Source: CAKVLS01 sp045651685
Lineage (GTDB): Bacteria; Bacillota; Clostridia; Christensenellales; UBA1242
Direction: 5' to 3'
DNA: 64,000 nt
NCBI GenBank assembly: GCA_045651685.1
Contig: JAZRSV010000020.1
Coordinates: 7,294 to 71,293 of the forward strand
The position numbers and the translations under genes were made by a program. A model generated the notes under the pieces. The model had not been told where the DNA came from. It saw nothing but the letters and a program-made list of their open reading frames with translations, and did not search any database. The stretch's first letter is position 1. The number at the start of each line of letters is the position of its first letter. Shown here in pieces: positions 49,502 through 59,341 of the stretch.

Positions 49502-52500
49502 ATGAAAAAACTTTTTAGAACATTAAAATTTTTAGGAGCATACCTGTTAATCACGATAGTCACTGCGGCTGGCGTGGTCTTTTTGGTGCCTGTAAGCGGA
49601 TCAAGTGCTAACATCGGCGCACCTGGACAAGACTCATTTACCACTCCGATTGAAAGCAATTTTACAAAAATTGTTAACAATCTGATGCAGCTAAAAGACT
49701 TTGCTGTTGATGCAGATATCAAAGTGACACTACCTAATGACCAAAAGATAACTCTTGATATGATCGCAGGTGTACACGCAACTGCAGGTTTTGGTACAGT
49801 TGCCGCCAATGCTCAACTAAACCTAACCTACGGACAAGACAATTATAATATGTCTTTTGTATTTGTAGACAATCAACTATACCTACAACTTAATGACATA
49901 TTAGTACCACAAGAATTTGATAGCAACTTTGCTATAAAATCACAACAAGTACAAGATATAAAATTTACAACAAGCGTAAATACCCTTACAGAAGCTATCG
50001 GACAAATAATGTCTTTACTTAATATTGATATGTCTATGGGCGACAGTTTTGCAAACTTTGACATGTCTATGATAGCTACAATGTTAGAAGATTATCAAGA
50101 TTCTCCTACAGAATATGGCTACGATGTAAGCATTGTAGTTATGGGTCAATCAATTTATCTAACAACCGATCACGACTTTAATATTACAGCAGTACATATC
50201 CCAACAATTAATCTTGACGGCACAAAACTTAATATTGATCTTACATTAAAAAGATACGAACAAGTTATCGAAGTTGCTGCCCCACAAGATAGCCAATCTT
50301 ATTTAGACCTAGCAAAGGTGACTAACCTAATTGGTTTTGCTTCTTCTGCAATTGACAATAAGTTTGTTTCTACCAACATCAACGCATCTTTTGCAGGTAC
50401 AAACATTGCATTAGATACTACAATTGATTTTGCAGACGGTATCAAACTTGTTGCAACTAGCAACTCACTTGGCGATTCGCTAAAAGTTATGTATTACAAC
50501 GATACTTTGTATATTGCTTTTGGCAATGTAAAAGTAAGCACAACTTTTGACGAGTTAAAAGAGTTTGCAAACTACTCAATCGACACAATCTTGCCTCAAC
50601 TAAAAGGCATGAATATTAATAGGCTAACAAGCATCATTGATTATGTACAAGATTTAACAAACAATGTTAGCTTACCTACTATATCAACACCTAGCATTGC
50701 TTCTATGATAGGTCTTGCAGCATTTATCAATACCGATGGCGACAACCTAACATTTGCTTTGCCTGGCATTGTTGACTCTACCATCGTTGTAAACAACGGC
50801 AACATAACAGACATATCTATTGTTAATAGCAACTTTGAAGTTAGCTTAAACAACATAGATATCACTAGACGCGATGTTATATATGACATACAAGGTTATA
50901 CTCCACTACAAAACATACTACCTACAGTAAAAGCTGCTATCAACACTTTAACTTGCCAAGGTATCAACGGAGATATTACCTTTACATACGGCGACCAAAC
51001 TTATACACTTAACCTAAAAGCAAAATTGCAAGCAACAGACTTAACATTAAGCTTGAGCACTGTTGTATTTGGCAAAGTTGTACAAATAGATATTCAAAAC
51101 GAAACTTTGTATCTAACAATTGATCAAACAAAAACAAAAATACCTTTTAACAAAGCTCAAGATTTGTTAGGTTTGATATCAACACTATTTGATATAAAAC
51201 TACCAACAATTGATACAAATATCAATCTTAAACTACAAGATATTTCGTTAGACTTTATTTCTACACTTACAGCAACTGGCGACAACTTAACTATCACTGG
51301 CAAAGACTATACTGTTTCGCTTAACAACAAAAATGGATATATCAACAAAGTTAACTTAAACATCGCCGATATCGCACTAGAATTTTTGACACTAAAGTGC
51401 GGCAATGTAAATATTGATACTATTGACGATACACAATATACTCATTACGAAGACATCTTTAACTTTATATCAAACATAAAAGACCTTACTACAAAAACAA
51501 ACTTTGACTTGACTGTATCAGCACAAGCAAGATACAACGGTCAAATGTTTGATGTAAACATACTAGCTACTGTTGATACAAAAACTTTTGACATAACATT
51601 GCTTGTAATGCTAAACATCAATGGAGAGACTTACACTGTTAATGCAGCATTTGTAGACAAAGTTTTGTATATCAACTATCAAGATCTAAAAGTAAAAGTT
51701 GACAAACAACTATTAGACACTATCGATGGCATTATTAACAACATTATACCAAAATATATCAACATTGATAATATAAGAGAACTTTGGAACAGCTTAACCA
51801 ATGTAGATATTAACATGACAATGCCTACAATAGAGTTAACAATACCACAAATTATAGAACTTGTAAAAACTTATACCAATGCATTGCGTAGCATTGCATT
51901 TGAAGGCAATACACTAAATATTTCGGTTAACCTTGGTTCTATACTAAATATTAATCAAACACTAAACCTATCTGTAAAAGCAACTTCTGAATATGTAGAA
52001 GTTGGAATTGCAGAATTTGCAATCGATGCTGCTTCTGTTCAATTTGTTGCAACTATTAGCGTTAATGATGATGAGATACTAGCACCATACGATGCAAACA
52101 CTTACAAAGACATAAACGATTATCTAAAACTTGTAGAAGTATTAGACAATACTATATCAAGCAACTATTTTGACATCGGCGCAACTGTTATTACTGGCGA
52201 CTACAGAATAGATACAAACATTATCGCAGACCTAACTGATGATTATAAATTTGCAATAAGCACTGATAGTTTGGGCAGCCCACTTGATATCAAATATGTA
52301 CCAAGCGCAGCTGGCAAACAAGATGTTTTCTTTGTGACATTTGGCAACCTAAAACTTAACTGCTCAATTGAACAACTAAAACAACTTTATAACTATCTAA
52401 CCGATACTGTACTAAAAGAAGTCAAAGGTCTAGACATTGCAGAATTGCAACCTATACTAGATAAAATTGATAGTTTGCTTACTCAAACAATTTCTACCCC

Positions 52501-55500
52501 AACTATACAAATTGATAATCCACAACCACTAAAAGAACAACTAGACAGCTACATCAAACTATTTAATAGCATAACTGTCACAGACTCTTATGTGTTGGTA
52601 GAGTTAGATGATATATCAATTAACTTATATATCACTGACAACAGATTAGAAAGTATCATAATAGATACAAACGATTTGTTTGTAGAACTTGCTATCAACA
52701 GTCTTGTTTATGAAGACAACTTTGATATCAATACAAACTCTTATCTAGAATTTGACAAAGTATTTACTCAAATCGATGCTTTAGTTTCTACACTAATCAC
52801 TAAAGAAATTGGTGGCACTGTTGCTATCGAAGTACTTGATGGAGATTTTGTCGGACAATATACTGCTACATATGCATTAAGCTATGTTGGCAACAAAGTA
52901 TATTTTTACATTGATACAAAAATATTTAATCACGATTTAACACTTACTTATCAAAACGGCGAATTGTACCTAAAGCTTGACCAATTAAATATTAGGGTTG
53001 GTTGGAACGAAAGATACAAGCTTGTAGACTATATTAACAATCGTTTTGGTACAAACTTTGTATTCCCTGATCTAAAGCTTGGCGATCTATCTAGCGACAA
53101 ACCTTTGGTACTAGAAGATATCAATATTGCTATGCTAACAAGCATTACATCTACTGATACAGGCTTAGAAATTGTTTTGGGCGATACTACAATAACCTTT
53201 ACAAACAAAGGCACAATCGTCACTAATATTACAATTAGCAATCCACAATTTGGACTAAATATGAATATCGACCAAGTTGGTAGTCAAGTGACTTTGCCAG
53301 AAGCTGTCCCTGCTCTATATAATCACTATACAGTTGTGACAGATTATATTGACGAAGTAGCAAGACTAATGGAAAGCAGCAAAGACGAACAAACTGATCA
53401 ATACTCAATCACCGGTAGTGCATATTTATTCTCTACTGACTTAAACGGCACTCCTTACTATATAGAGTACGAAGATGGTTCAAAACAATATAAGAGTTAT
53501 GTTCAAATTGGTCTTGACAATCTAAACCTAGACATAACAAACAACTTGCTAGATCAATTAGCTATTGATATGTCTGTGACTGGACAAGGCGACTTATACA
53601 AAAACTCTATTGGTGGCCTAGATGCAGAGTTTGCCGCTTACTTTAACAGTGACCCAGCAAACGGCGGTTTGTATCTAAACTACAACAGACTAAAAGCTTT
53701 CTTGGACAAATCATCTCTTGCTAATATATTTGCAGTTGCAAAAGATTTGTTGCCAATGTTTGTTGGTAATGATTTTAATGCAATATTTGATATGATTAAG
53801 TTTAACGAAAGAAACGACATTTATGTAGAACTTGGCAATATGCCAAATATTTCTGTAAACATGCTAGAGCTTATCGAAACTTACGCTCCTATGCTAACCA
53901 GTTTAGAGCTTGATACTAACAAAGTATTGTCAATAGGTTTTGACTTGACTTCTATCACAGATATGTTTACACAACCTATCATACTAAAAATTTATCAAGA
54001 TACTAACAAACAATTACACCTAGCTTGTGACAACTTGTTTATTGGCGGCAACAAAGAAGATGGTTATAAAGGTATTAGCTTTGACTTAACAGTTGATACT
54101 ATTGCTCCATTTGTTGGACAACCAAAAACTCCTGCCGAATACAAAAACTATTCTAGAGTTGATAACTTATTGCAAACTTTATACAATACATTGCAAGATA
54201 GAAAACAATTCCACCTAGAATCTGTAATAAATCTATCTATACTAGATATACTAAACTGGTATTTAGACCTAACTATCGACATCGAAATAATCGATGGCAA
54301 ACCAGTTATCGCAGCAACTATTGGCGAAATACCTGTTGTAGAATTGCTAGTGACAGATGTAAACAACGATGTGCCTTATGAAGATGGTGACACTTCTGCA
54401 GGTAAAGACAGATATTTAACTATTTATTATAAAGACAACTATGTATACTTCTACCGTACTGAAAAAGTGACACAATGGTTTGTGACAGAGCGTAAATACG
54501 AAAAGAAGCTAAAAGTTAGCTTGCAAGAATTTATACAAGATCCATTGGGACTTGTATTGCAATACGGATTTGGCTTCAAATCAATCGTTATGGACCCTAT
54601 TAGAGAAGCTCTTGCAAAATCTGCAGCTGTTGATAGACCTACAGATTATAGTGTTGTAGTAAATGACTTTAAGCATACTCCTTACCCAGAATCAAATTCT
54701 CAAGAATTCTTTATAGACCTTAACTTGGCAGAGATATCTAAAAACGAAGACTTAAAGTCTATGCAATTAACTTTAGGCACTACTACAAAAAATAATGTAG
54801 AATACCTAAACAAAATTAACTTCTATATGGACTTTAACATTGGTATATCTATCTTGCTACAAACACAAAACTCTAGTGGCAATAAATCTCCTATCACGCT
54901 TAACCTAGACAAGGGTTGTGATATGACCAATGTAATAAACTACATCAATAATTATACTTATGCCCCTGGTGAAGAATGGCACTACTACAAAGGCAAATGG
55001 GTACAAGATGCTGGTATTTATACAATCAATTATAACACTAATTATGATGGTGTAACTTATGACAGCGTAGAAGCAAAAGTTGGCTCTACAATAACATTGC
55101 CTACATTTACTTATGACAAAGTTGTTGTAAACGGCAACGATCGAGACACTTATAAATTTGTTGGTTGGTGCACCAATGCTAACCTAACAGGTAAAGTCTA
55201 TAACGGTAATTATACAGTAGGTCGTGGCGGAGCTAATCTATATGCAAAATGGGAGCTTGTAGAAAGCATTCGCTCATTAAACTACTATATAGATGGCAAC
55301 CTAGTTTATACTCAAACAGGCAATGTTGGCGAAGCTATCAACTACAATGTATCTTTGCCAGATATCGAAGTTGTAGAAAATGGACAAAAGTTATACAAGA
55401 TATTTAATGGTTGGATTGATCAAAACGGCGTTAAAGTGACCAACATCATGGCCGAAACTATCAATATCTATCCAGCATATACAACATTGTATACTTGGCG

Positions 55501-56620
55501 TACAATAACTTATGATGCAAACTTTACTGGTATGAACAACTTACCAAGCTACTCAAACTATAACGATACAGCTCTAACATTGTTAGATCCTGGTGTACAA
55601 AAAATGAATAATGACGGTTGGACAATTTCTTACGAACTTGTTGGCTGGTATTATGACCAAGCTTGTACACAACCTTGCAACATCAATATCATGCCAGATC
55701 AAAACATGACATTGTATGCAAAATGGCAAGAAGTATCAAGAGTACGCGAAACAAAAATAACTGTATATGACAATACAACAGCTTATTCTGTAGCTCAAAA
55801 TACTGGCACTACAGTTGTTGCTTCTTCATTAACTAACCTAGACGGAGTTAACCTAAAATATGTTGCTGGCGAAACAGAGTTCTACACAAGTGCAGACTTT
55901 GACCCAAGCAGCAAGGTTGATTTCCCTACAACAATGCCAGAAGCTACCGAAACTGTATTGTATGTACGCAACAAATACACTGTGACAATCAACTATTATA
56001 ACAATGTTGATGGCACACACACATTAAAAACAATTTCTGCTTCGCTATATCAAGGCGAAAGCTATGCACACTTGTTGCCTACTCAAAGCAACTACGAAAT
56101 AACATATTATCAAGATGCAGCAAAAACAATACCTACTGTTATGACAGCTTATTACTTTGACGGTTATGCAGAAGGTGATGAAAAAGTATCTACCGACTAT
56201 GTTATGACTAATTATGATTTGACTATCACAGACAACTATACTACAACTAGCCTAAACTACTACAAAATCTCATTCAAAACAGATTATGTAAGACCTAGTT
56301 GGTGGGTGTCTGATGGTACAGCAAGTTCTTATAAAGTTACCCCAGTAGCAGACATGTATGTTCTTGAAGGATCAAGCATTACTTATTCGGTATTAACCAA
56401 AAAGACATCTATACTAAACAACTCAACTACTACCGTAAATATTAATGCTGCATTCTCTAAAAAATATGGCGTAACTTATAACTATGTATCTGCAGCATGG
56501 AACACAACAGCTTGCAAAAACCTAGATACTAGTTGGCTTGGCAAAGATTCTACAGCATATTCTGGCACAACTGTTATTAACGGCAATACAGATTTATTTG
56601 TAGAATGGGCATCAGCATAA
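49502..56620 (+). CDS. 2372-residue repetitive surface protein with InlB-type repeats at the C-terminus
   Basis: Giant exported protein. N-terminal hydrophobic segment FLGAYLLITIVTAAGVVFLV (about 10-30) is a signal or anchor. Residues about 55-1800 contain at least six divergent modules of 200-280 residues. Each has paired beta-strands ending in a L-Y-I/L-x-x-x-x-x-K-V phrase (QLYLQLND, TLYIAFGNVKV, TLYLTIDQ, VLYINYQDLKVKV, ELYLKLDQLNIRV) and an amphipathic helix rich in Leu/Ile (for example LTSIIDYVQDL), an alternation like LolA/LppX-type lipid-carrier folds. From about 1840, four InlB-like repeats (YTINYNTNYDG, GWCTNANLTGKVY, LYAKW) occur. No LPxTG or C-terminal helix. Likely an N-terminally anchored surface fibre. 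Operon with the two genes before it. Confidence 0.78.
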   Translation: MKKLFRTLKFLGAYLLITIVTAAGVVFLVPVSGSSANIGAPGQDSFTTPIESNFTKIVNNLMQLKDFAVDADIKVTLPNDQKITLDMIAGVHATAGFGTVAANAQLNLTYGQDNYNMSFVFVDNQLYLQLNDILVPQEFDSNFAIKSQQVQDIKFTTSVNTLTEAIGQIMSLLNIDMSMGDSFANFDMSMIATMLEDYQDSPTEYGYDVSIVVMGQSIYLTTDHDFNITAVHIPTINLDGTKLNIDLTLKRYEQVIEVAAPQDSQSYLDLAKVTNLIGFASSAIDNKFVSTNINASFAGTNIALDTTIDFADGIKLVATSNSLGDSLKVMYYNDTLYIAFGNVKVSTTFDELKEFANYSIDTILPQLKGMNINRLTSIIDYVQDLTNNVSLPTISTPSIASMIGLAAFINTDGDNLTFALPGIVDSTIVVNNGNITDISIVNSNFEVSLNNIDITRRDVIYDIQGYTPLQNILPTVKAAINTLTCQGINGDITFTYGDQTYTLNLKAKLQATDLTLSLSTVVFGKVVQIDIQNETLYLTIDQTKTKIPFNKAQDLLGLISTLFDIKLPTIDTNINLKLQDISLDFISTLTATGDNLTITGKDYTVSLNNKNGYINKVNLNIADIALEFLTLKCGNVNIDTIDDTQYTHYEDIFNFISNIKDLTTKTNFDLTVSAQARYNGQMFDVNILATVDTKTFDITLLVMLNINGETYTVNAAFVDKVLYINYQDLKVKVDKQLLDTIDGIINNIIPKYINIDNIRELWNSLTNVDINMTMPTIELTIPQIIELVKTYTNALRSIAFEGNTLNISVNLGSILNINQTLNLSVKATSEYVEVGIAEFAIDAASVQFVATISVNDDEILAPYDANTYKDINDYLKLVEVLDNTISSNYFDIGATVITGDYRIDTNIIADLTDDYKFAISTDSLGSPLDIKYVPSAAGKQDVFFVTFGNLKLNCSIEQLKQLYNYLTDTVLKEVKGLDIAELQPILDKIDSLLTQTISTPTIQIDNPQPLKEQLDSYIKLFNSITVTDSYVLVELDDISINLYITDNRLESIIIDTNDLFVELAINSLVYEDNFDINTNSYLEFDKVFTQIDALVSTLITKEIGGTVAIEVLDGDFVGQYTATYALSYVGNKVYFYIDTKIFNHDLTLTYQNGELYLKLDQLNIRVGWNERYKLVDYINNRFGTNFVFPDLKLGDLSSDKPLVLEDINIAMLTSITSTDTGLEIVLGDTTITFTNKGTIVTNITISNPQFGLNMNIDQVGSQVTLPEAVPALYNHYTVVTDYIDEVARLMESSKDEQTDQYSITGSAYLFSTDLNGTPYYIEYEDGSKQYKSYVQIGLDNLNLDITNNLLDQLAIDMSVTGQGDLYKNSIGGLDAEFAAYFNSDPANGGLYLNYNRLKAFLDKSSLANIFAVAKDLLPMFVGNDFNAIFDMIKFNERNDIYVELGNMPNISVNMLELIETYAPMLTSLELDTNKVLSIGFDLTSITDMFTQPIILKIYQDTNKQLHLACDNLFIGGNKEDGYKGISFDLTVDTIAPFVGQPKTPAEYKNYSRVDNLLQTLYNTLQDRKQFHLESVINLSILDILNWYLDLTIDIEIIDGKPVIAATIGEIPVVELLVTDVNNDVPYEDGDTSAGKDRYLTIYYKDNYVYFYRTEKVTQWFVTERKYEKKLKVSLQEFIQDPLGLVLQYGFGFKSIVMDPIREALAKSAAVDRPTDYSVVVNDFKHTPYPESNSQEFFIDLNLAEISKNEDLKSMQLTLGTTTKNNVEYLNKINFYMDFNIGISILLQTQNSSGNKSPITLNLDKGCDMTNVINYINNYTYAPGEEWHYYKGKWVQDAGIYTINYNTNYDGVTYDSVEAKVGSTITLPTFTYDKVVVNGNDRDTYKFVGWCTNANLTGKVYNGNYTVGRGGANLYAKWELVESIRSLNYYIDGNLVYTQTGNVGEAINYNVSLPDIEVVENGQKLYKIFNGWIDQNGVKVTNIMAETINIYPAYTTLYTWRTITYDANFTGMNNLPSYSNYNDTALTLLDPGVQKMNNDGWTISYELVGWYYDQACTQPCNINIMPDQNMTLYAKWQEVSRVRETKITVYDNTTAYSVAQNTGTTVVASSLTNLDGVNLKYVAGETEFYTSADFDPSSKVDFPTTMPEATETVLYVRNKYTVTINYYNNVDGTHTLKTISASLYQGESYAHLLPTQSNYEITYYQDAAKTIPTVMTAYYFDGYAEGDEKVSTDYVMTNYDLTITDNYTTTSLNYYKISFKTDYVRPSWWVSDGTASSYKVTPVADMYVLEGSSITYSVLTKKTSILNNSTTTVNINAAFSKKYGVTYNYVSAAWNTTACKNLDTSWLGKDSTAYSGTTVINGNTDLFVEWASA

Positions 56621-56628
56621 TAAAAGAA

Positions 56629-56660
56629 AAAAGGACAATCTCATGATTGTTCTTTTTTTT
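56629..56660 (+). terminator. Terminator of the giant-protein operon
   Basis: Eleven-base stem AAAGGACAATC / GATTGTTCTTT (one G-U) followed by T5. Confidence 0.85.
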
Positions 56661-56665
56661 GTTGC

Positions 56666-56704
56666 ATAAAAAAACAACCTACAAAAAAGTTAGGTTGTTT
56701 TTAT
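56666..56704 (-). terminator. Terminator of the RSH-like gene
   Basis: Stem AAACAACCTA / TAGGTTGTTT with a T-run on the minus strand. Confidence 0.82.
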
Positions 56705-56709
56705 TTTGT

Positions 56710-58194
56710 TTATTGAGTTTTGTACATGCGCTCAAAATATTTTATAAGTGATTTTTTTGCACGCTCTGTATTGACATATGCTAGCCATCTTATTTGAGCA
56801 ACAGGTACCGAAAAACCTTTTGCATCAAGTTCTGATATAATATTTATTTTGTCATTATTGACAAGCTTGGTATAAAGCGGTTGATGCGTTGGCGAGTTGT
56901 TAATAAGCGCATACTTGCAAGATAGGCCTAGGTCATCATGTATCTTAAAGGCAAAGTCTAGTACGGTGCTATTTTCTGGCATTTTTATTATTTGTCCAGA
57001 TCTTGTTTGTACTTCGATATAATTTTGTACAATTTCTGCACCCAAATTTTCTTCGTCAATTAGGTCTATATCTGTACCTTCGACAGTACCATTACGCATC
57101 AAAATATAATCTTCTAGACTAATCAGACACAAACGGTATTTTATACGGCGAGTATCTTGTACCAAAAGATAATGTTTTTTGTACACATTATCACTTTCGA
57201 AACCTATTATTTTTAGATGCTTTGTGACAACTTTTTGATCAAACAATTCGTACATCCATGCTAGTGCTTGGTTAGAAGAAATTTTACCATTAAGCACTAT
57301 ATAAATATTAGTTGCTGGCACTCTGTTAAACGAGTTGCGCTTAATTAGCTTAAACTTGGTTAACTCTAGTGTTTTTTTGATACGCTCGTAGGTATTAAAT
57401 ACCGTTTCTTCTTCGACAACAACACGGTTAACTTCGCAGTTGCGTTTTGTACGCAAAATATAATCATGTGTCACACCATATAGGTCTTCTTCTATATTGC
57501 GATAAGTCGCTCTGTTGAGTTTGTGATAATAATTATAACGATACTCAAATTCTTCTATTTTGCTGCGATTTATTATTCTAAAACATTCGTTTTGCAACGC
57601 ATCATAAAAATATTTTGTTTTTAACAAATATGCAAGAGGTATAACCCACTTTTGAGTTTCTTTTACTTTTTCTATTTGTTTGTATTGATTAAACACTTCG
57701 ATAGTGCGCAAGTTATTAAGTCTATCTGCAAATTTGATAAAAAATGCAAACTTGTTTTCTTTACCTATTGATATAAGTTTTTTGAAAGTTTGATCTTCTA
57801 AATTATTTTTTAGAAAATCAGGATCGTCAAAAATATTATTAATATTAATGGTGTTTTGGTTAATAGCTGTCACCGCATCAACAATCTCGGCAACATTGTT
57901 ATTAAACTTCTCTCTAATTTCGTCTAGAGTGCAGTTGCAATCTTCTACAACATCATGCAAAAGTGCAGCGCTTATCATATCAGTATCAAAACCAAGATTA
58001 CACAATATTTCTGCTACTGCAACTGGGTGCAAGATATATGGCTCGCCAGACTTTCTTGTTTGGCCCTTATGCAAACTCTCGGCAAGCATAAAAGCATTAG
58101 ATACATTTGATATGCCGATGCTATTGTTTTTTTGAAGAGTTTTTATTATATTGTCGTATATTTGTCTATAATCAAGAGTTTTATTCGTCATCAT
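56710..58194 (-). CDS. RSH-type protein: ppGpp-hydrolase-like HD domain plus TGS, no recognisable synthetase
   Basis: 494 residues. The N-terminal HD domain matches SpoT/Rel hydrolases: GQTRKSGEPYILHPVAVAEI, ALLHDVVED (His-Asp and downstream Glu-Asp, near residues 80-88) and FIKFADRLNNLRT. All metal and ppGpp-hydrolase landmarks are there. The middle ~185 residues show none of the RelA/SpoT synthetase phrases (Y-x-S-L-H-T, G-x-I-H). A TGS domain follows (about 410-475: VQTRSGQIIKMPENSTVLDF). It is therefore likely a hydrolase or a regulator. The start codons lie inside the preceding XRE gene (14-base overlap), so translation is coupled. Confidence 0.8.
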   Translation of the reverse strand: MMTNKTLDYRQIYDNIIKTLQKNNSIGISNVSNAFMLAESLHKGQTRKSGEPYILHPVAVAEILCNLGFDTDMISAALLHDVVEDCNCTLDEIREKFNNNVAEIVDAVTAINQNTININNIFDDPDFLKNNLEDQTFKKLISIGKENKFAFFIKFADRLNNLRTIEVFNQYKQIEKVKETQKWVIPLAYLLKTKYFYDALQNECFRIINRSKIEEFEYRYNYYHKLNRATYRNIEEDLYGVTHDYILRTKRNCEVNRVVVEEETVFNTYERIKKTLELTKFKLIKRNSFNRVPATNIYIVLNGKISSNQALAWMYELFDQKVVTKHLKIIGFESDNVYKKHYLLVQDTRRIKYRLCLISLEDYILMRNGTVEGTDIDLIDEENLGAEIVQNYIEVQTRSGQIIKMPENSTVLDFAFKIHDDLGLSCKYALINNSPTHQPLYTKLVNNDKINIISELDAKGFSVPVAQIRWLAYVNTERAKKSLIKYFERMYKTQ

Positions 58195-59179
58195 ATTCAG
58201 AGCCCTCTCTGATTAATCTAAAGTAACTATCATCCTCCATGTTAGATACTTTTGCAAAACGGAACATGTTGGCCTCCATCATATCAAGCAACATGTTTGA
58301 CAAACTATCTTCTACTATTCGCTTTTTTTGGTGGTCACTTAATTGATTTGGATTTTCTTTGTTTTCTATATACAAAGTCTTAAATAAATTAACTAATTGC
58401 TCTGTTTCGTTATGCACGCTCACATCGCTAGTACCTAGCGCTAACATTTCGTACAATTCGCCATCAGGCATGCGCAAAGCGCTACGAGACAAGATAATAA
58501 ATTGTATACATGGCATTTGTTCTCTACCACGAGCTACAGAGTTGCATGTACCCAAACCACCGATGTATTTGTTATTGCTTGGTGGATTGTTAAGAATAAT
58601 CAAACAGTGGTCTTTATCTACAGGATTTTTTACAGAGATAAAGATTTGTAAATTTGACATTTCTAACATGCCGCTATAAGATGCTTTTTGCAGTTTATAA
58701 AACTCTTTTTTTACAGCTGCAGTTTTGCAAGTTGCCAAAGTTTTTAGGCCTTCTTCTGCCTCTCTACGAGAGATAAAAAAGCAAGCTTCTACTTTTAAGC
58801 TGTCGCCATCTTCGCCAAGTTCGTCATATACAGATAATACGCCATATTTTAGAATATTGGTAGAATAACTAACCCTACCCTTATAAACATTGGTGTCATA
58901 ATAATAAATAACATAATCACCAACAAAACGGTTAAAAGAATTTTCTACCTCGGTCACATCATTTTCTCTTGCGACAATTTCTTTTGTCAAAAAATCATCA
59001 ATGTTGATACCATATGCCTTTTTTAATTTTAACAAAAACTTTACAGATGGCTCACTATCTTTATTAAGATAATTATTAATACTAGCTGGGCTCACTTGTG
59101 TATCTTGCGCAAGTTGCTTTTGGCTGTATTGTTCGCTCAAAGTCTTTAGGTTATGTACAAAATAGTTTTTTTCGTTCAT
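58181..59179 (-). CDS. XRE-family regulator with large C-terminal sensor-like domain
   Basis: 332 residues. N-terminal XRE helix-turn-helix (residues about 12-65: YSQKQLAQDTQVSPASINNYLN, then the SVKFLLKLKKAYGINIDDFL helix). The remaining ~250 residues are an unrecognised alpha/beta domain (FVGDYVIYYYDT, LQIFISVKNP, CIQFIILSRSAL). AAGGAGA Shine-Dalgarno. It ends by overlapping the RSH-like gene by 14 bases, so the pair is one unit and the regulator probably responds to the same stress or nucleotide signal. Inference; ligand unknown. Confidence 0.8.
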   Translation of the reverse strand: MNEKNYFVHNLKTLSEQYSQKQLAQDTQVSPASINNYLNKDSEPSVKFLLKLKKAYGINIDDFLTKEIVARENDVTEVENSFNRFVGDYVIYYYDTNVYKGRVSYSTNILKYGVLSVYDELGEDGDSLKVEACFFISRREAEEGLKTLATCKTAAVKKEFYKLQKASYSGMLEMSNLQIFISVKNPVDKDHCLIILNNPPSNNKYIGGLGTCNSVARGREQMPCIQFIILSRSALRMPDGELYEMLALGTSDVSVHNETEQLVNLFKTLYIENKENPNQLSDHQKKRIVEDSLSNMLLDMMEANMFRFAKVSNMEDDSYFRLIREGSEYDDE

Positions 59180-59301
59180 AATACTTCTCCTTAATTTATT
59201 GTACCCCTAACAGTCTAAAAATACAAACAAAATAATGCATAAATTTATAAAACTAAATTATTTGTAGTAAAAATTTATTATCATAAATATAGTAAAAAAC
59301 A

Positions 59302-59338
59302 AAAAAGACAGTACAAACAATATACTGTCTTTTTATTT
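59302..59338 (-). terminator. Terminator of the aspS-gatCAB operon
   Basis: Stem AAAGACAGTA / TACTGTCTTT with a T-run on the minus strand, just after gatB. Confidence 0.85.
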
Positions 59339-59341
59339 TTG

